Shown here: piece by piece, positions 35,005-43,833 of the stretch
How the letters are laid out: each line of letters starts with the position of its first letter
How positions within the stretch are numbered: position 1 is the stretch's first letter
Assembly (NCBI GenBank): GCA_001570385.1
Contig: BBYL01000036.1
Coordinates: 26,071-90,070 of the forward strand
Length of the DNA stretch: 64,000 bases
Reading direction: 5' to 3'
Source of the DNA: Microtetraspora glauca
Lineage (GTDB): Bacteria > Actinomycetota > Actinomycetes > Streptosporangiales > Streptosporangiaceae
Notes under the pieces: model-generated
Seen by the model: the letters and a program-made list of their open reading frames with translations, nothing else
What the model was told of the DNA's origin: nothing
Databases searched by the model: none
Made by a program: the position numbers and the translations under genes

Positions 35005-38000
35005 CGTGCGACCTCGAGGTTGTACGTCGCCTGGTACAGGCGGGTGGCTGCTGCCTCGTCCGGGATTCCCGCGCCGTCGAGCGCGTCCACGTACCGCAGG
35101 GTCTCCTCGTCGAAGACCATGCCGATCCGCGCGCGCAGGTCGCTCCGGGCCTTCGCGCTGATGCTCCGCAACGACTCCGCGCCGAGGAGCCCGCGCAGCA
35201 GCCGCTGCGGCAGCGCGCCGGTCCCCGGCCCGGACGACACATCCGTGGTGCCGTATCCGAGCAGACCCACCGTGAAGATCAGGGCGAGCGACTCGACGTC
35301 GAAGGAGACGAGCCGCGCCACCGACCGCTTGGTCACGCCCTCGGTTCTGATCAGCTCGGTCACGTGGTCCTGCCAGGCGCCGATCGCGTGCGAGGTGCGC
35401 TGCACGGCGTCGTCGGAGGAGCGGCCGAGGCCCGGGGTCAGGGCCAGCCGGTCGCCCGCGCCCGCGCGCTGCCGCCAGCGCGCGACGACCTCCTCCGCGG
35501 CCCGCTGACCAGCAGAGTTGATCATGCTTTCGAGCGCGGTCCTGATCGCCTCTCTGAGTGCGCGCAACCGCTGCGGCCCCCGCGGGTTGCCCTTGCCGCC
35601 CCTGCGGAGCTGCAGGGTACGGATCAGGTCGCCGGATCCCGCGAAGTCCTGCCAGCGGGCCAGCACCTCGCCACGGAGCAGCGAGCCGTTCCTGGTGGCC
35701 TCGTCGATGTCGGCCAGCGCGCCCATGTAGGCGGCGTCCACGTCGGAGCGCAGATCGGCGCGCAGCGCCACCTGCGTTTCCAGATGCCTGGCCAGGGCGG
35801 GCACCCGGGTCCTGAAGCTGTCCAGGACGCCGTTCAGGGTCGCCTTGACGGCCGCCGCCCGCCGCTCGTCGTCCACGGAGAGGTCGGCCAGCCACATGCG
35901 CAGCTCGGTGACCTCCTTGTCGGGAAGCCGCCCGTCGGTGACCGCCGTCTCGTTGATCACGAACCGCACGGCGTCGGCAAGGCCGTACTCGTCGAGCATC
36001 CGGCCGAAGTGCTTCACGATGACGTCACGGGACTTCGCCGGCACCCGGGAGAGCACGATGACCAGGCGCGCGCCGCGTTCCTTGGCCAGCCGCAGCAGGT
36101 TCCACGAGGGCGCGTCGGCGTACCGGGACGCGGTGGTCACGAACACCCACAGGTCGGCCGCGTCGAGCATGCGGTGGGCGATCTCGTGGTGCTCCTCGAC
36201 GACCGAGTCGATGTCCGGCGTGTCGAGCAGCGCCACGCCCGGCGGAAGCCGTTCGGTGGTGGACAGCACGATGCTGTCCACGCCCGCGCCCTTGGCGGGC
36301 CGGTCCAGCCGGGTCAGCCCGCCGAGCAGGTCACCCTCGGCGAACCACTCGTGGTCGTCGGGGTGGCAGACGAGCACCGGCGTTCCGGTGGTGGGGCGGC
36401 GTACCCCCGTCGCGCTCACCCGCTGTGCGGCGAGCGTGTTGACCAGGGTGGACTTGCCCGCCCCGGTGGAGCCCGCGATGACGATCAACGCGGGGGCGGT
36501 GCTCATGTGCACGCGCGGGATGACGTAGTCCTCGAGTTGGGCGAGCACCGCGGCCTGCGCCTTACGGGCCTCCTCCGCCCCCGGCACGTCCAGGCCGAAG
36601 TGCAGGTCCTCGACCGCCACGCGGAGCTGGTCGAGCGACTCCGTCAGCGCCGCGGACACCGGATCCGGCAGCGGGACCGCGCGTACCCGGCCCTCCGGAG
36701 CCTCCTCCGGCTCGTCCTCGGCGTACTCGGTGTGCGGGTCGTACCCGCTGTTCTCGGTGGACTCAGTGGTCTCGGTGGACCCAGCGCGCTCCGTGTGACC
36801 GGCCCGCTCGTCGTCCGAAAGGTCGTCCGGCCCTTCAGCGGTCTCCTGGAGGTCGGTGGGTGCTCCAGGCTCCTCGATCGCCTCGCGCCACTCGACGTCC
36901 TCGGTGTCGTCGACGTTCCCGGGCTCGGCCGCGACCAGGGCGACGTCGATCTCCTGGACGGCTTCGGTGTCCGGGGGGACTTCGGTGTCCTCGACCTGTC
37001 CGGTCCACCCGTCGGTCCCGAACCGCCCGCCCTCTTCCGGCCGCTCGACGTCACGGAGGACATCCGGGGCATCGAAGACGTCGGCACTGCCGAAATCGTG
37101 GGGCTCGACGCCCTCAGCGTCCGGTTCGCGGGTGTCGGCGCCGATCGCGTCGGTACCGGACACGTCGATGCCGGTCAGATCCGTGCCGGTCGTGCCGGAC
37201 TCGCCGGAGTCGCCGGAGTCGCCGGGCGTAGGCTCGGCGCCTTCGTCCGGGTTTCCCTCGTGTACGGCGGCGCCGCCGGCGCTCACCACATGTTCGGCGC
37301 CCGCCGCGTACCCGATCTCCTCGACCGCGCTCGCCTGCGCGGCGTCGTCCGGCAGTTCGGCGTCCTGCGGGTGATCGGCACGCGCGGGCGGCTCGGTGCC
37401 CGGGTCGTGCGGGGCGCCGTCGACCGTGCTCACCGCGGGTTCGGCGTCGTCCCCGATGGTCGCCTCGGACGTGCTCTCGATGAGCGCGCCTTCCGCCGCG
37501 TCACCGTGGTCGCCTTCCGGGTCCGTGGGTACGGCGCCCACACCGGAGTCGGCCGGCGCACCGGGCTCGGCGGGAGTGTCCGGCATCCCGACGATCTCGG
37601 AACCGGTGTTCTCGCCGCTCGCGGCCTCTTCACCGCTCGCGGGTTCCTCGGCGACGCTCTCGTCGATCGCGTGAGGCGCGTCGGCGGGGGCGGACGCCCT
37701 GGCCGGGTCGGACGACCTGACCGCGCCGAAGGCGTCCCATCCGGGAACGTCCTCGGCCACGGCGGCGAACCCGGCGCTCACCACCTCGGCCGGGTCCGGA
37801 ACGTCGGCGGCTCCGGGCGCGGCGACGCCGTCCCGCACGGCGCTCGAAGCGGGTCTGGGGGCGAAGGCGTCCCATTCCGCCGAATCCTCCGGCCGCTTGC
37901 GCGTGGAGGCGGCATCCCAGAGCGAGCCCCCTCGTTCCGGGGCCTCCTCGGCGGAGCCGTCCGTGGCAGAGGTGTTCCTCGCGGGGGCGTCCCAGACGGG

Positions 38001-38717
38001 CGGCTCGCCCCCCGGGGTCTGCCGGATGAGGATCTCGCGCGCGGACGCGTCCCAGACGGACGACTCCCCCGCCGGGGCCCCCGCCGCGGAGCTCCCAGAC
38101 ACGGGGCTCCCGGGCACGGGGCTCCCAGGCACGGGGCGCTCAGATCCAGGGCTCTTCGGCTCGGCGCTCTCGGGAGCGGACGGGGCGGGGGCTCGGGGCG
38201 GCTCCGGCGGGCCGGCGGCTCTCGGTGTGCCGGGGTGACCACCGAGCGGCGACGTCCGCCGGGGCTGCTGCGCGGCGAAGGCGTCCCATCCCGGCGTGGC
38301 CCACGCGGTGCGGTCACCGATGCCGGGGCGGTCAGGCTCGCCCGCGCCGGTCACCTCGGAACCGCTGGTGTCCTTGGCCGCGAAGGCGTCCCAGCGGTCG
38401 CCCGTGTCCGCGGCGGAACCGCCGGCGGGGGTGGCCGGTCGCACCGTGAAGCCATCCCAGCTGTCACCGGTGTCCCATTCCGGACGGGTATGGCCGGCGG
38501 CCGTTACGGCGGAGCCGGTCGCGCCCCCCTGTCCCCCTCCGGACCGTCCCCCGTCGGAGGGGTCGGTGTCCCGGATGGGGCGGAACGCGACGGTCTGCTC
38601 CCCCGGCGTCTCCGGATGCTCATCGGTGTGATCGATGGCCTGCTCCTCGTTCTTCTCGGCGTGGCCGGACCGGTCGACGGGCCCGTTGTCGGGCGTCTTC
38701 CTGGCAGCCGATTTCAC
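35001..38717 (-). CDS. Dynamin-like GTPase with long disordered WDAF-repeat arm (DynA-like)
   Basis: A 1238-residue protein. Residues 1 to about 690 are disordered, Glu/Asp/Ala/Pro/Ser/Thr-rich, with a repeated W-D-[AG]-[FSAP] motif at W87, W109, W144, W222, W242, W267, W282 and W327, and a PVPGSPVPGSP stretch near 195-205. The GTPase domain follows: G1 AGSTGAGKSTLVNTL (about 748-762), G3 LLDTPDIDSVVEEHH (about 826), G4-like LSRVPAKSRD, then helical assembly segments. No membrane helix is obvious. The start GTG at 38717 overlaps the cobA stop in a GTGA junction; coding in this frame does not extend upstream, where cobA lies. Likely assembles with the next GTPase at division septa; inference. 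Confidence 0.8.
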   Translation of the reverse strand: MKSAARKTPDNGPVDRSGHAEKNEEQAIDHTDEHPETPGEQTVAFRPIRDTDPSDGGRSGGGQGGATGSAVTAAGHTRPEWDTGDSWDGFTVRPATPAGGSAADTGDRWDAFAAKDTSGSEVTGAGEPDRPGIGDRTAWATPGWDAFAAQQPRRTSPLGGHPGTPRAAGPPEPPRAPAPSAPESAEPKSPGSERPVPGSPVPGSPVSGSSAAGAPAGESSVWDASAREILIRQTPGGEPPVWDAPARNTSATDGSAEEAPERGGSLWDAASTRKRPEDSAEWDAFAPRPASSAVRDGVAAPGAADVPDPAEVVSAGFAAVAEDVPGWDAFGAVRSSDPARASAPADAPHAIDESVAEEPASGEEAASGENTGSEIVGMPDTPAEPGAPADSGVGAVPTDPEGDHGDAAEGALIESTSEATIGDDAEPAVSTVDGAPHDPGTEPPARADHPQDAELPDDAAQASAVEEIGYAAGAEHVVSAGGAAVHEGNPDEGAEPTPGDSGDSGESGTTGTDLTGIDVSGTDAIGADTREPDAEGVEPHDFGSADVFDAPDVLRDVERPEEGGRFGTDGWTGQVEDTEVPPDTEAVQEIDVALVAAEPGNVDDTEDVEWREAIEEPGAPTDLQETAEGPDDLSDDERAGHTERAGSTETTESTENSGYDPHTEYAEDEPEEAPEGRVRAVPLPDPVSAALTESLDQLRVAVEDLHFGLDVPGAEEARKAQAAVLAQLEDYVIPRVHMSTAPALIVIAGSTGAGKSTLVNTLAAQRVSATGVRRPTTGTPVLVCHPDDHEWFAEGDLLGGLTRLDRPAKGAGVDSIVLSTTERLPPGVALLDTPDIDSVVEEHHEIAHRMLDAADLWVFVTTASRYADAPSWNLLRLAKERGARLVIVLSRVPAKSRDVIVKHFGRMLDEYGLADAVRFVINETAVTDGRLPDKEVTELRMWLADLSVDDERRAAAVKATLNGVLDSFRTRVPALARHLETQVALRADLRSDVDAAYMGALADIDEATRNGSLLRGEVLARWQDFAGSGDLIRTLQLRRGGKGNPRGPQRLRALREAIRTALESMINSAGQRAAEEVVARWRQRAGAGDRLALTPGLGRSSDDAVQRTSHAIGAWQDHVTELIRTEGVTKRSVARLVSFDVESLALIFTVGLLGYGTTDVSSGPGTGALPQRLLRGLLGAESLRSISAKARSDLRARIGMVFDEETLRYVDALDGAGIPDEAAATRLYQATYNLEVAR

Positions 38718-39946
38718 GGGATCCGCTCCGCTCGCACCATCTCGATCTCCTGGCCGACTCTGACGACCTCGCCGACGATCACGATCGCCGGTGGCCGTAT
38801 CCCGGTCGCGGTCGCGCGCTCCGCCACCGTGGAGAGCGTGGCGGCGAGAGCTCGTTGGGTGGGAAGAGTACCGTCCTGCACCACCATCACGGGAGTTTCC
38901 GGCGAACGTCCGTCTCGTACGAGCGCGTCGGCGATCTCCGCGATCCGCTCGACGCCCATCAGCAGTATCAGCGTTCCCTGGGATCTCGCCAGTCCCGCCC
39001 AGTCGACCGTCGATCTCGGGTCGCCGGGCGCCACATGGACGGAGATCACGTGGAACTCCTGGCTGACCCCTCTGTGCGTGACGGGCACGCCGGCGGCGGC
39101 GGGCACCGCGACCGCGCTGGTGACGCCGGGAACCACGGTGACCGGGATGCCCGCGCGGGCGCAGGCGATCATCTCCTCGCCGCCGCGCCCGAAGACGAAC
39201 GGGTCGCCGCCCTTGAGCCGGACGACGAACTTGCCCTGCCTGGCGTGTTCGACCAGCAGCTCGTTGATCCGCTCCTGGGCCAGGTAGCGACCGTACGGGA
39301 TCTTGGCCGCGTCGATGAGCTCGACGTCGGGCGACAGCTCGTCGAGCAGGCCGCGCGGGGCGAGCCGGTCGGCCACGACGACGTCCGCCTGGGCGAGGAG
39401 CTGGCGGCCGCGGACGGTGATCAGGCCGGGATCGCCCGGTCCTCCGCCGACGAGCGCGACGCCGACGGGCTTGCCACGGTGTCGCCGCGCGTCGACCGTG
39501 CCGTCCCTGAGCGCGTTGACGACCGCGTCGCGGATGCCGGCGGCCCTGCGGGGGTCGCCCCCGGCGGTGACCGCGACGCCGATCTCGCCGACCCGGCCGC
39601 TCGCGGGCGTCCACGCGGCGGACGCCTCCTTGTCGTCGGCGCGTACGCACCAGATGCGCTTGGCCTCGGCCTCGGCGGCGACCGCCGTGTTCACCTCGCG
39701 CCGGTCGGTGCAGACGTGCACGAGCCATGCCGCATCGCAGTCGCCGACCTGGTACGGCCGGCGCTCCCAGGTGATCCGGCCGTCGGCGATCAAGTCGTCG
39801 AGGGCCGGGGTGGCGCTGGGCGAGACCAGGGTGACCGACGCCCCGGCGTCGAGCAGCGCGGGGATCCTCCGCTGGGCGACGCGGCCGCCGCCCACGACCA
39901 GGACCCGCCGTCCGTCCAGGCGAAGGCCAAGCAGGTAGGGCGCCAT
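38714..39946 (-). CDS. cobA: Siroheme/cobalamin bifunctional enzyme: precorrin-2 dehydrogenase plus uroporphyrinogen-III methyltransferase
   Basis: A 410-residue CysG-type protein. The N-terminal domain (about 1-150) has the NAD-binding motif VLVVGGGRVAQRRIPALLDAG and makes sirohydrochlorin from precorrin-2. The C-terminal SUMT domain (about 160-400) has VALVGGGPGDPGLITVRG, VRLKGGDPFVFGRGGEE and VVPGVTSAVAVPAAAGVPVTH, the family's S-adenosylmethionine and substrate loops. Length equals mycobacterial CysG (about 405). It supplies precorrin-2 or sirohydrochlorin to the cobalamin or siroheme branch. It heads an unexpected operon: its stop overlaps the start of the dynamin-like GTPase gene by 4 nt. 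Confidence 0.92.
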   Translation of the reverse strand: MAPYLLGLRLDGRRVLVVGGGRVAQRRIPALLDAGASVTLVSPSATPALDDLIADGRITWERRPYQVGDCDAAWLVHVCTDRREVNTAVAAEAEAKRIWCVRADDKEASAAWTPASGRVGEIGVAVTAGGDPRRAAGIRDAVVNALRDGTVDARRHRGKPVGVALVGGGPGDPGLITVRGRQLLAQADVVVADRLAPRGLLDELSPDVELIDAAKIPYGRYLAQERINELLVEHARQGKFVVRLKGGDPFVFGRGGEEMIACARAGIPVTVVPGVTSAVAVPAAAGVPVTHRGVSQEFHVISVHVAPGDPRSTVDWAGLARSQGTLILLMGVERIAEIADALVRDGRSPETPVMVVQDGTLPTQRALAATLSTVAERATATGIRPPAIVIVGEVVRVGQEIEMVRAERIP

Positions 39947-40089
39947 GACCCCTATCTCCCTAATGCGTCAAGCGTGCTCTGTTAGGAGGCAAATTTACCG
40001 GTTGACCGGTGACCGGCGGCTCAGCGGATCAGGCTTCGTCGAACGGGGCGGACGCCGACGTCCGCGCGGTAGATCCTACGGCAGAGCCG

Positions 40090-41178
40090 TCATCCCTCTT
40101 TTTCCGTCACACCGGCGGAGTCGAAGGTGGCGACCTCGTGCATCACGCGTACGGCGGCGCTGACGATCGGGTGGGCGAGCAGGCCGCCGGTGCCCTCGCC
40201 GAGGCGGAGTTCGAGGTCCACGAGCGGCCGCAGGCCGAGGTGGTCGAGCGTGGCCGCGTGGCCGGGCTCGGCCGAGCGGTGTCCCGCGACGCAGTAGCCC
40301 GCGACGGCGGGAGCGAGGGCCACGGCGGCGAGCGCGGCGGATCCGGCGATCACTCCGTCGAGGATGACCGGCACCCGCGCCGCGGCGGCGCCGAGGATGA
40401 ACCCGGCGATGGCGGCGTGCTCCAGCCCTCCGACGGCGGCGAGCGCCCGGAGCGCGTCCTCGGGCCGCTCCGGCGTGAACCCGTCGGCCGCCCGCAGTCG
40501 GTTGACCTCCAGCGCCCGGCGCACGATGCCGATCTTGTGCTGGTGGGTGGCGTCGTCGATGCCGGTGCCGCGTCCGGTCACCTCGGCGGCGTCACGGCCG
40601 GTGTAGGCGCAGATGAGCGCGGCGGACGCGGTGGTGTTGGCGATGCCCATGTCCCCGGTGATCAGGCAGCGGGCGCCGGCCTCGATCAGTTCCCCGGCCA
40701 CCTCGACGCCCACCCGCAGGGCGGCGGCGGCCTGCTCCGTGGTCATGGCGGGGCCGGCGGACAGGTCGGCCGTGCCGTACGCGATCTTGTGGGCGCGCAG
40801 GCCGGGCGCGGCGGGCAGGTCGGCGGCGACGCCGACGTCCACCACGGTCACTGAGGCGCCGGCCGAGGCGGCGAAGGCGTTGGCGACGGCCCCTCCGGCC
40901 AGGAAGTTGGCCACCATCTGGGTGGTGACCTCCTGCGGCCACGGGGAGACGCCCTGGGCGTGGACGCCGTGGTCTGCGGCGAAGATCGCGAGCGCGGCGG
41001 GCACCGGCATCGGCGGCGGGCAGACGCCCGCGGCTCCGGCGAGCCGTACGGCGACGTCCTCGAGCGCGCCGAGCGCGCCGCGCGGCTTGGTGAGCCGGTC
41101 CTGGTGCTCCCTGGCCCGTGCCATGGCGTCCTGGTCGGCCGGGCGGATCGCCGAGATCGTCTCATCAAGCGGTGTCAC
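40090..41178 (-). CDS. cobT: Nicotinate-nucleotide--dimethylbenzimidazole phosphoribosyltransferase
   Basis: A 362-residue enzyme making alpha-ribazole phosphate, the lower ligand of cobalamin. Recognisable blocks are TKPRGALGALEDVAVRLAG near residue 30, IFAADHGVHAQGVSPWPQEV with the conserved HGV segment, GDMGIANTTASAALICAYTG and the C-terminal EGTGGLLAHPIVSAAVRVM. The catalytic glutamate lies in RLGEGTGG. It begins with GTG at 41178 and is 15 nt downstream of the chelatase gene, which it follows in one unit. The next gene, cobA, is on the same strand after a 143-nt gap that has a 7-bp hairpin (40048-40065). Confidence 0.95.
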   Translation of the reverse strand: MTPLDETISAIRPADQDAMARAREHQDRLTKPRGALGALEDVAVRLAGAAGVCPPPMPVPAALAIFAADHGVHAQGVSPWPQEVTTQMVANFLAGGAVANAFAASAGASVTVVDVGVAADLPAAPGLRAHKIAYGTADLSAGPAMTTEQAAAALRVGVEVAGELIEAGARCLITGDMGIANTTASAALICAYTGRDAAEVTGRGTGIDDATHQHKIGIVRRALEVNRLRAADGFTPERPEDALRALAAVGGLEHAAIAGFILGAAAARVPVILDGVIAGSAALAAVALAPAVAGYCVAGHRSAEPGHAATLDHLGLRPLVDLELRLGEGTGGLLAHPIVSAAVRVMHEVATFDSAGVTEKEG

Positions 41179-41193
41179 GCGTGTACTCCAATG

Positions 41194-42093
41194 TCAGACG
41201 GGGGTGGGGATCTCCGACTCTGGCTCGTCCCTGGTCATCCGCTCGACGGCCAGTGCCTGCGTGAACCGGCGGCGGGCGGTCCAGGCTTCCGGGTCGGCGG
41301 CGCCGGACAGGGCCTCCTCGTACCGGTCGATGACGACGTCGGCCAGACCCTCGCAGTCGCCGATGACCTCGGCGCAGCGGATGTCCAGGCCCTCGTGGTT
41401 CGCGCCGTACGCCAGGGCCTGGGCCCAGATGCGCTCCAGGACGCCACCGGCGAACAGCAGGTACGGCAGGACGATCACGCGCTTGGCGCCGAGTCTGCGG
41501 CAGCGCTCCAGGCCACCGGGGACGCCGGGCCTGTTGTGCGAGACGTAGGCGGTCTCGACGGTCAGCATGTCGGCCGCGTGCTCTTCCCAGAACAGCCGGG
41601 AGACCCGGTGCACCTCGGCGTTGACGGCGGGGTCGGCGGCGCCGTGGCCGACCAGGACCACGGCGGTCTCGGCGGGGTCGATGTCTTCGGGGGTCTCGTC
41701 GGTGACGAGCCGCGGCATGTCGGCCTGGGCGTCGGCGAGCCGCTCGGCGAGCAGTTCGAGCACGCGGGGGTCGGGGCCGAGCGGCCGGGCGAGGTCGAAC
41801 TCCAGCGTCGGGTGGCGCTCCTGCTCCAGCGCCATCGTGCCGGGGATGTCGCCCAGGGCCTCGCGGTCGCCCGTGAGGCTGAGCGGCAGCGCGATGACGT
41901 GGTGGTGACCGTGCGCTATCAACGAGGAGACGGAGTCGCTGAGCTGCGGCCTGGCCTTCGTGATGAAGCCTCCGGTGACCTCGGCGACGCGCCGGTCGAG
42001 CCGGCAGCGGAGCCGATGGACGAACCTGCCGAACTCGGCGACGCCGGTCTCATCGTGGGTCCCGTGCCCGACGAGCAGCAGCGGCGGTTTCAT
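41194..42093 (-). CDS. CbiX/SirB-type sirohydrochlorin chelatase
   Basis: A 299-residue class II chelatase with two CbiX-type lobes. The first begins PLLLVGHGTHDETGVAEFGR, containing the catalytic HGT histidine (residue 10); the second has VVLVGHGAADPAVNAEVHR near residue 145. Both lobes retain the metal-facing histidine and a VIALPLSLTG / VIVLPYLLFAGG strand. It inserts cobalt into sirohydrochlorin for early cobalt cobalamin synthesis or iron for siroheme; presence beside cobT favours cobalt, but either is possible. ATG at 42093 is the natural start. The 153 nt upstream hold an 18-codon ORF and no cobalamin riboswitch that I can find. Confidence 0.88.
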   Translation of the reverse strand: MKPPLLLVGHGTHDETGVAEFGRFVHRLRCRLDRRVAEVTGGFITKARPQLSDSVSSLIAHGHHHVIALPLSLTGDREALGDIPGTMALEQERHPTLEFDLARPLGPDPRVLELLAERLADAQADMPRLVTDETPEDIDPAETAVVLVGHGAADPAVNAEVHRVSRLFWEEHAADMLTVETAYVSHNRPGVPGGLERCRRLGAKRVIVLPYLLFAGGVLERIWAQALAYGANHEGLDIRCAEVIGDCEGLADVVIDRYEEALSGAADPEAWTARRRFTQALAVERMTRDEPESEIPTPV

Positions 42094-42193
42094 CTGCCTG
42101 ATCTCCTATGCCTTGACCTGCGGATTTGTAATCCGGCTCGCGAGGATAGCCGACGGTGCCGACGGCGGGCACTGCTCGCGCCGTAGGCAGAGG

Positions 42194-42250
42194 TCAGGAG
42201 GGCGAGACGATCAGCCGGCTGGTAGCCGCTCCGAACGTAGGAAATTTCAT
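42194..42250 (-). CDS. 18-residue ORF coupled to the double GNAT gene
   Basis: ATG at 42250, 18 codons, TGA at 42196-42194. The peptide reads MKFPTFGAATSRLIVSPS. AAAGGGGA sits 7 nt before the ATG and the ATG overlaps the GNAT stop (ATGA), the usual coupling arrangement. The peptide is neutral, with a hydrophobic beta-like middle. I recognise no family. It may be a real short peptide, for instance a substrate of the GNAT upstream, or a chance ORF; the ribosome site also encodes the last GNAT codons, which weakens the case. Confidence 0.35.
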   Translation of the reverse strand: MKFPTFGAATSRLIVSPS

Positions 42251-43326
42251 TGCATTTCCCCTTTGAGCACACTGAACATTACGGCATCGGACCGCCCTCC
42301 GGGCACCGGAACGGCCTGTCTGAGGACGCCTTCCTGGACGAATCCGGCCTTCTTGGCCACCGCCCGGCTGGCGTGGTTGCCGGTCGCGACGACCAGTTGG
42401 ACACGATGGAATCCGAGGGTCAGGAGGTGCTGGGTGACGATCCGCGTGGCCTCGGTGGCGTAGCCCAGCCTCCGCGCCCATGGCGACGTCCAGTACCCCA
42501 CCTCCACGTCGCCGCGCTCCCGGTCGGCCCGCTGTACGCCGATCGCCCCCGCGAGCCGCCCGCCGTCCCGGGGCTCGATCGCGAAGTTGGCGCCGGATAT
42601 GCCGTTCGTGTGGGCCAGGCGAGTGCACCACTCCACGGCTCGTTCGAGGGTGTAGCCGGCGGCCCAGGGCATCCAGCGGCCGATCTCGGGGTCCTCCGTG
42701 ACCGCGGCGAGCACGTCGAAGGCGTCCCGCTTGGCGAACGGCCGCAGGAGCACGCGCTCGCCGCCGAGCCGGCTGTCGAAGACGGTGCGGCCGTCGCCGC
42801 GCAGCAGGCCGAAGACCACCAGGTCGTGCGGGCCGTCGTCCTCGAACCCGGCGCCGCGCAGCACTCCCTCCCGGGTGAACCCGGCCTTCTCCGCGACCCG
42901 GATGGAGGCGGTGTTGTCCAGGTTGGCGCGCAGCTCGACCCGCCGGAGCGCCCCCGCGCCGAGCACCCGTTCGGTGAGACCCCGGACCGCCTCGGGGGCG
43001 AATCCCCGCCCCCGGTAGTTGGGGCGCACGCCGTACCCGACCTCGGTGGTGCCGGCTCCCCACTGGGTCTTGAACAGGCTGATGGCCCCGACGATCACGC
43101 CCCTCGCCTCCATCGCGAGGTGGATGCCCTGGCCGGAGCGCCACAGTTCGTGCACCCCCTGGGAGAGCCAGGGGGCGATGCCGAGGGGGTGGCCGGGGGC
43201 GCCGGGCGGCAACCCGGTGGTGTGCCCGCGCTCCTTGATGATCTCGCTCACCTGCCCGGCGTCGCCGGGGCCGAAGGGCCGCAGCACGAGCCTCTCCGTC
43301 GTGATCGTGAGGCGCTCGTCAAACAC
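42247..43326 (-). CDS. Tandem GNAT acetyltransferase (RimJ-like)
   Basis: A 359-residue protein with two RimJ/RimL-type GNAT domains. The N-terminal domain (about 6-180) has LVLRPFGPGDAGQVSEII, EVGYGVRPNYRGRGFAPEAV (acetyl-CoA motif) and NLDNTASIRVAEKAGF. The C-terminal domain (about 190-355) has VLLRPFAKRDAFDVLAAV, VEVGYWTSPWARRLGYATEA and NHASRAVAKKAGFVQEG. Both motif A loops look functional. RimJ-type enzymes acetylate N-termini of proteins or small amines. The GTG at 43326 follows GGAGGG; the frame upstream is unrelated sequence. Divergent from the DUF2795 gene. Confidence 0.88.
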   Translation of the reverse strand: MFDERLTITTERLVLRPFGPGDAGQVSEIIKERGHTTGLPPGAPGHPLGIAPWLSQGVHELWRSGQGIHLAMEARGVIVGAISLFKTQWGAGTTEVGYGVRPNYRGRGFAPEAVRGLTERVLGAGALRRVELRANLDNTASIRVAEKAGFTREGVLRGAGFEDDGPHDLVVFGLLRGDGRTVFDSRLGGERVLLRPFAKRDAFDVLAAVTEDPEIGRWMPWAAGYTLERAVEWCTRLAHTNGISGANFAIEPRDGGRLAGAIGVQRADRERGDVEVGYWTSPWARRLGYATEATRIVTQHLLTLGFHRVQLVVATGNHASRAVAKKAGFVQEGVLRQAVPVPGGRSDAVMFSVLKGEMQ

Positions 43327-43405
43327 GGATTCCCTCCGAATGCGATGTTTGGGGGGGACGGGGCGGGTACGGGCCTCCACATGACCCGATTCGGGAGGTG
43401 AGGTC

Positions 43406-43822
43406 ATGAGTATCCAACGCGGTAGCGACAAGCACGGCCCCCGCGTGGACGACGAGCAGAAGCATGAGACGGAGGGTCTCACACGAGGCGGCGGCACGAC
43501 TCACGCGGAAGAGTGGAAGGAGCCGGAGCCGACGCAGCGCGCCGAGGAGGACCTGTCGCCGGGCCGGCGGCCTCCCGGGCATGAGCCGGGAACGCCCTCC
43601 GGCATCACCCCCGCGGACGTCGAGCGCCGGAGCAATCTGGCGAAGTGGCTGAGCGACGCCGAATATCCGGCGAACCGCGAGAACCTGCTGGCCCACGCCG
43701 AGACGAAAAGCGCTCCCGACGCGGTGATCGAGGCCGTGCGCCAGCTTCCCGAGCTCAAGTTCCACAACGTCGGCGAGGTGGCCGAGGCTCTCGGACTCGG
43801 TGTCGAACGCCACCGCTGGTGA
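43406..43822 (+). CDS. DUF2795-domain protein
   Basis: A 138-residue hydrophilic protein. Residues 1-75 are disordered and charged (HETEGLTRGGGTTHAEEWKE); residues about 80-135 are a DUF2795 module (SNLAKWLSDAEYPANRENLL and PDAVIEAVRQLPELKFHNVG). DUF2795 proteins are small, probably helical and are often next to stress-response genes in actinomycetes; function unknown. The ATG at 43406 has GAGGTGAGG upstream. It ends 11 nt before the Rv2629-type gene, so the two are likely transcribed together. Confidence 0.85.
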   Translation: MSIQRGSDKHGPRVDDEQKHETEGLTRGGGTTHAEEWKEPEPTQRAEEDLSPGRRPPGHEPGTPSGITPADVERRSNLAKWLSDAEYPANRENLLAHAETKSAPDAVIEAVRQLPELKFHNVGEVAEALGLGVERHRW

Positions 43823-43833
43823 GGGGAGACCCC

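Noticed and set aside
33373..35895. An 840-codon frame joining both GTPase genes
   Set aside because: The upstream part is out of frame with the large GTPase; the ATG at 35004 starts the real protein.
38718..39728. N-terminal extension of the large GTPase frame across cobA
   Set aside because: The extra 337 residues are Arg-rich nonsense that overlaps cobA in another frame; the GTG at 38717 with GTGA overlap is the natural start.
39947..40089. Possible regulatory RNA before cobA
   Set aside because: Only a 7-bp stem and the palindrome ACCGGT-TG-ACCGGT-like sequence are visible; no riboswitch core.
42121..42135. CGGATTTGTAATCCG, a tRNA-Thr(TGT)-like anticodon hairpin
   Set aside because: There is no T-arm (TTCnAnnC), acceptor pairing or D-arm around it, so it is not a tRNA; chance or a very old relic.
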